In this document: positions 63,448 to 64,000 of the stretch, one piece after another | Layout: each line of letters opens with the position of its first letter | Numbering within the stretch: position 1 is the stretch's first letter | Assembly (NCBI RefSeq): GCF_003315635.1 | Contig: NZ_PDCG01000002.1 | Span: 186,001-250,000 of the forward strand | DNA length: 64,000 nt | DNA from: Bifidobacterium aemilianum | GTDB lineage: Bacteria > Actinomycetota > Actinomycetes > Actinomycetales > Bifidobacteriaceae | Reading direction: 5' to 3' | The notes under the pieces: model-generated | Seen by the model: only the letters and a program-made list of their open reading frames with translations | Told to the model about the DNA's origin: nothing | Databases searched by the model: none | Program-made: the position numbers and the translations under genes

Positions 63448-64000
63448 CCGAATCACCTCCAGGTCCAGCATAACCTCGCGGAGCCAAGAAAAATGACCGT
63501 CAGTCATATTTATGTTCCCAGCAGAATCCCGCCCACTCATCTGCACCCGCCTACCCAAATGTGGCAACATCGTCGCTAAGGGGATGTGCACCGAGTAATT
63601 GGTCACATTAAGGCTTGGTAAATAACAAATTACGCAGCAACATGCGCATCAGGACACTTTGTTACTTTTGGGGCAACGGACAGAGGGGCCCCATGGCATC
63701 GCTGCCGTGAGATGAGCCAGCAGCAGGGTTGTTGGGCGAAGCCGGCGGGCTTTTGAGAAGGGCGGCGCTCGATGATTACCTAAGCGCTGACCTGCACGTA
63801 TCTGATTTACAACACCGACTGCCCGCTCCCCCGCAGCGAATATCCCAGACTGGTTCCAGGGAGAGGGGGGCAACACTTGTGTTGCCACTGCCCATAGAGC
63901 TCACCCAGACGCTTGGCAACCTCAATGCTGATGTATAGCAATCCAACGGCAGGTGGACCGGGAGGGCTGGCTTCATACCTTGGTCTGCCTTGGCGTGAGG
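63448..64000. other. gene-free right end of window
   Basis: About 550 bases with no convincing ORF. It holds the TetR operator (63493-63507) and a perfect palindrome at 63869-63886 (arms ggcaacac and gtgttgcc). The remainder shows no recognisable gene or RNA. Confidence 0.5.
63493..63507 (-). promoter_or_regulatory. TetR operator palindrome
   Basis: ATGAC (63493-63497) and GTCAT (63503-63507) flank five bases. TetR-family regulators often bind such short spaced palindromes. It lies 46 bases upstream of the regulator's start codon, at the expected promoter position. Confidence 0.6.

Overview
This is a GC-rich, gene-dense chromosomal segment of an actinobacterium, most likely a Bifidobacterium. 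The block leuS - comEA - comEC - holA - tsaE - tsaB - rimI - tsaD, the sparse regulators and the protein sequences all fit that genus. A pyruvate oxidase and a flavoprotein/iron-sulfur pair of succinate dehydrogenase type would suit an oxygen-exposed member such as the insect-gut asteroides group; the species-level placement is inference. I see no phage, CRISPR array, rRNA or intact insertion sequence.

Layout. 1-2.7 kb: a sugar-acid locus with a broken gluconate permease, an SDR dehydrogenase frameshifted at a 10-G run, and a divergent LacI regulator. 2.7-11.6 kb: a uracil permease, two tandem histidine phosphatases, a frameshifted DUF488 gene, ychF, a peptidase E-like protein, proC and a prolyl aminopeptidase. 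11.7-19.2 kb: a very large NarL-type histidine kinase with its response regulator, convergent with a MacB/FtsX-type ABC exporter. 19.5-20.9 kb: a decayed O-acetylhomoserine sulfhydrylase. 21-26 kb: pyridoxal kinase, then yraN-comM-dprA and an alkyltransferase. 26-34 kb: sdhA, sdhB, a methyltransferase, a LOG protein, an exonuclease III and a pyruvate oxidase.

34.2-37.7 kb is a pseudogene graveyard: remains of an ABC transporter, a response regulator and an alcohol dehydrogenase. 37.8-42.3 kb carries icd, glyA, tRNA-Asn and a small regulator/membrane-protein pair. 42.4-53 kb is the conserved core block: the t6A tRNA-modification genes, the DNA polymerase III delta subunit, the DNA-uptake genes comEC/comEA, and leuS. 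53-64 kb holds corA, a third histidine phosphatase, a TetR-DUF5692-like membrane protein operon, a Panacea-Doc type toxin-antitoxin pair, a 67-residue leader-like peptide, a coiled-coil membrane protein, and a TetR-flavodoxin-SDR-alcohol dehydrogenase redox operon.

The best candidates for little-described biology are the TetR/membrane-protein operon at 55.3-57.3 kb, whose promoter carries two identical-spacing 15-bp palindromes; the Panacea/Doc pair at 57.4-58.6 kb; the histidine kinase whose second half is a pseudokinase-like module; and the 67-residue peptide gene at 59.0 kb with a palindrome at its promoter. Several ORFs are broken by single-base changes, some at homopolymers, so sequencing error must be separated from true decay or phase variation.
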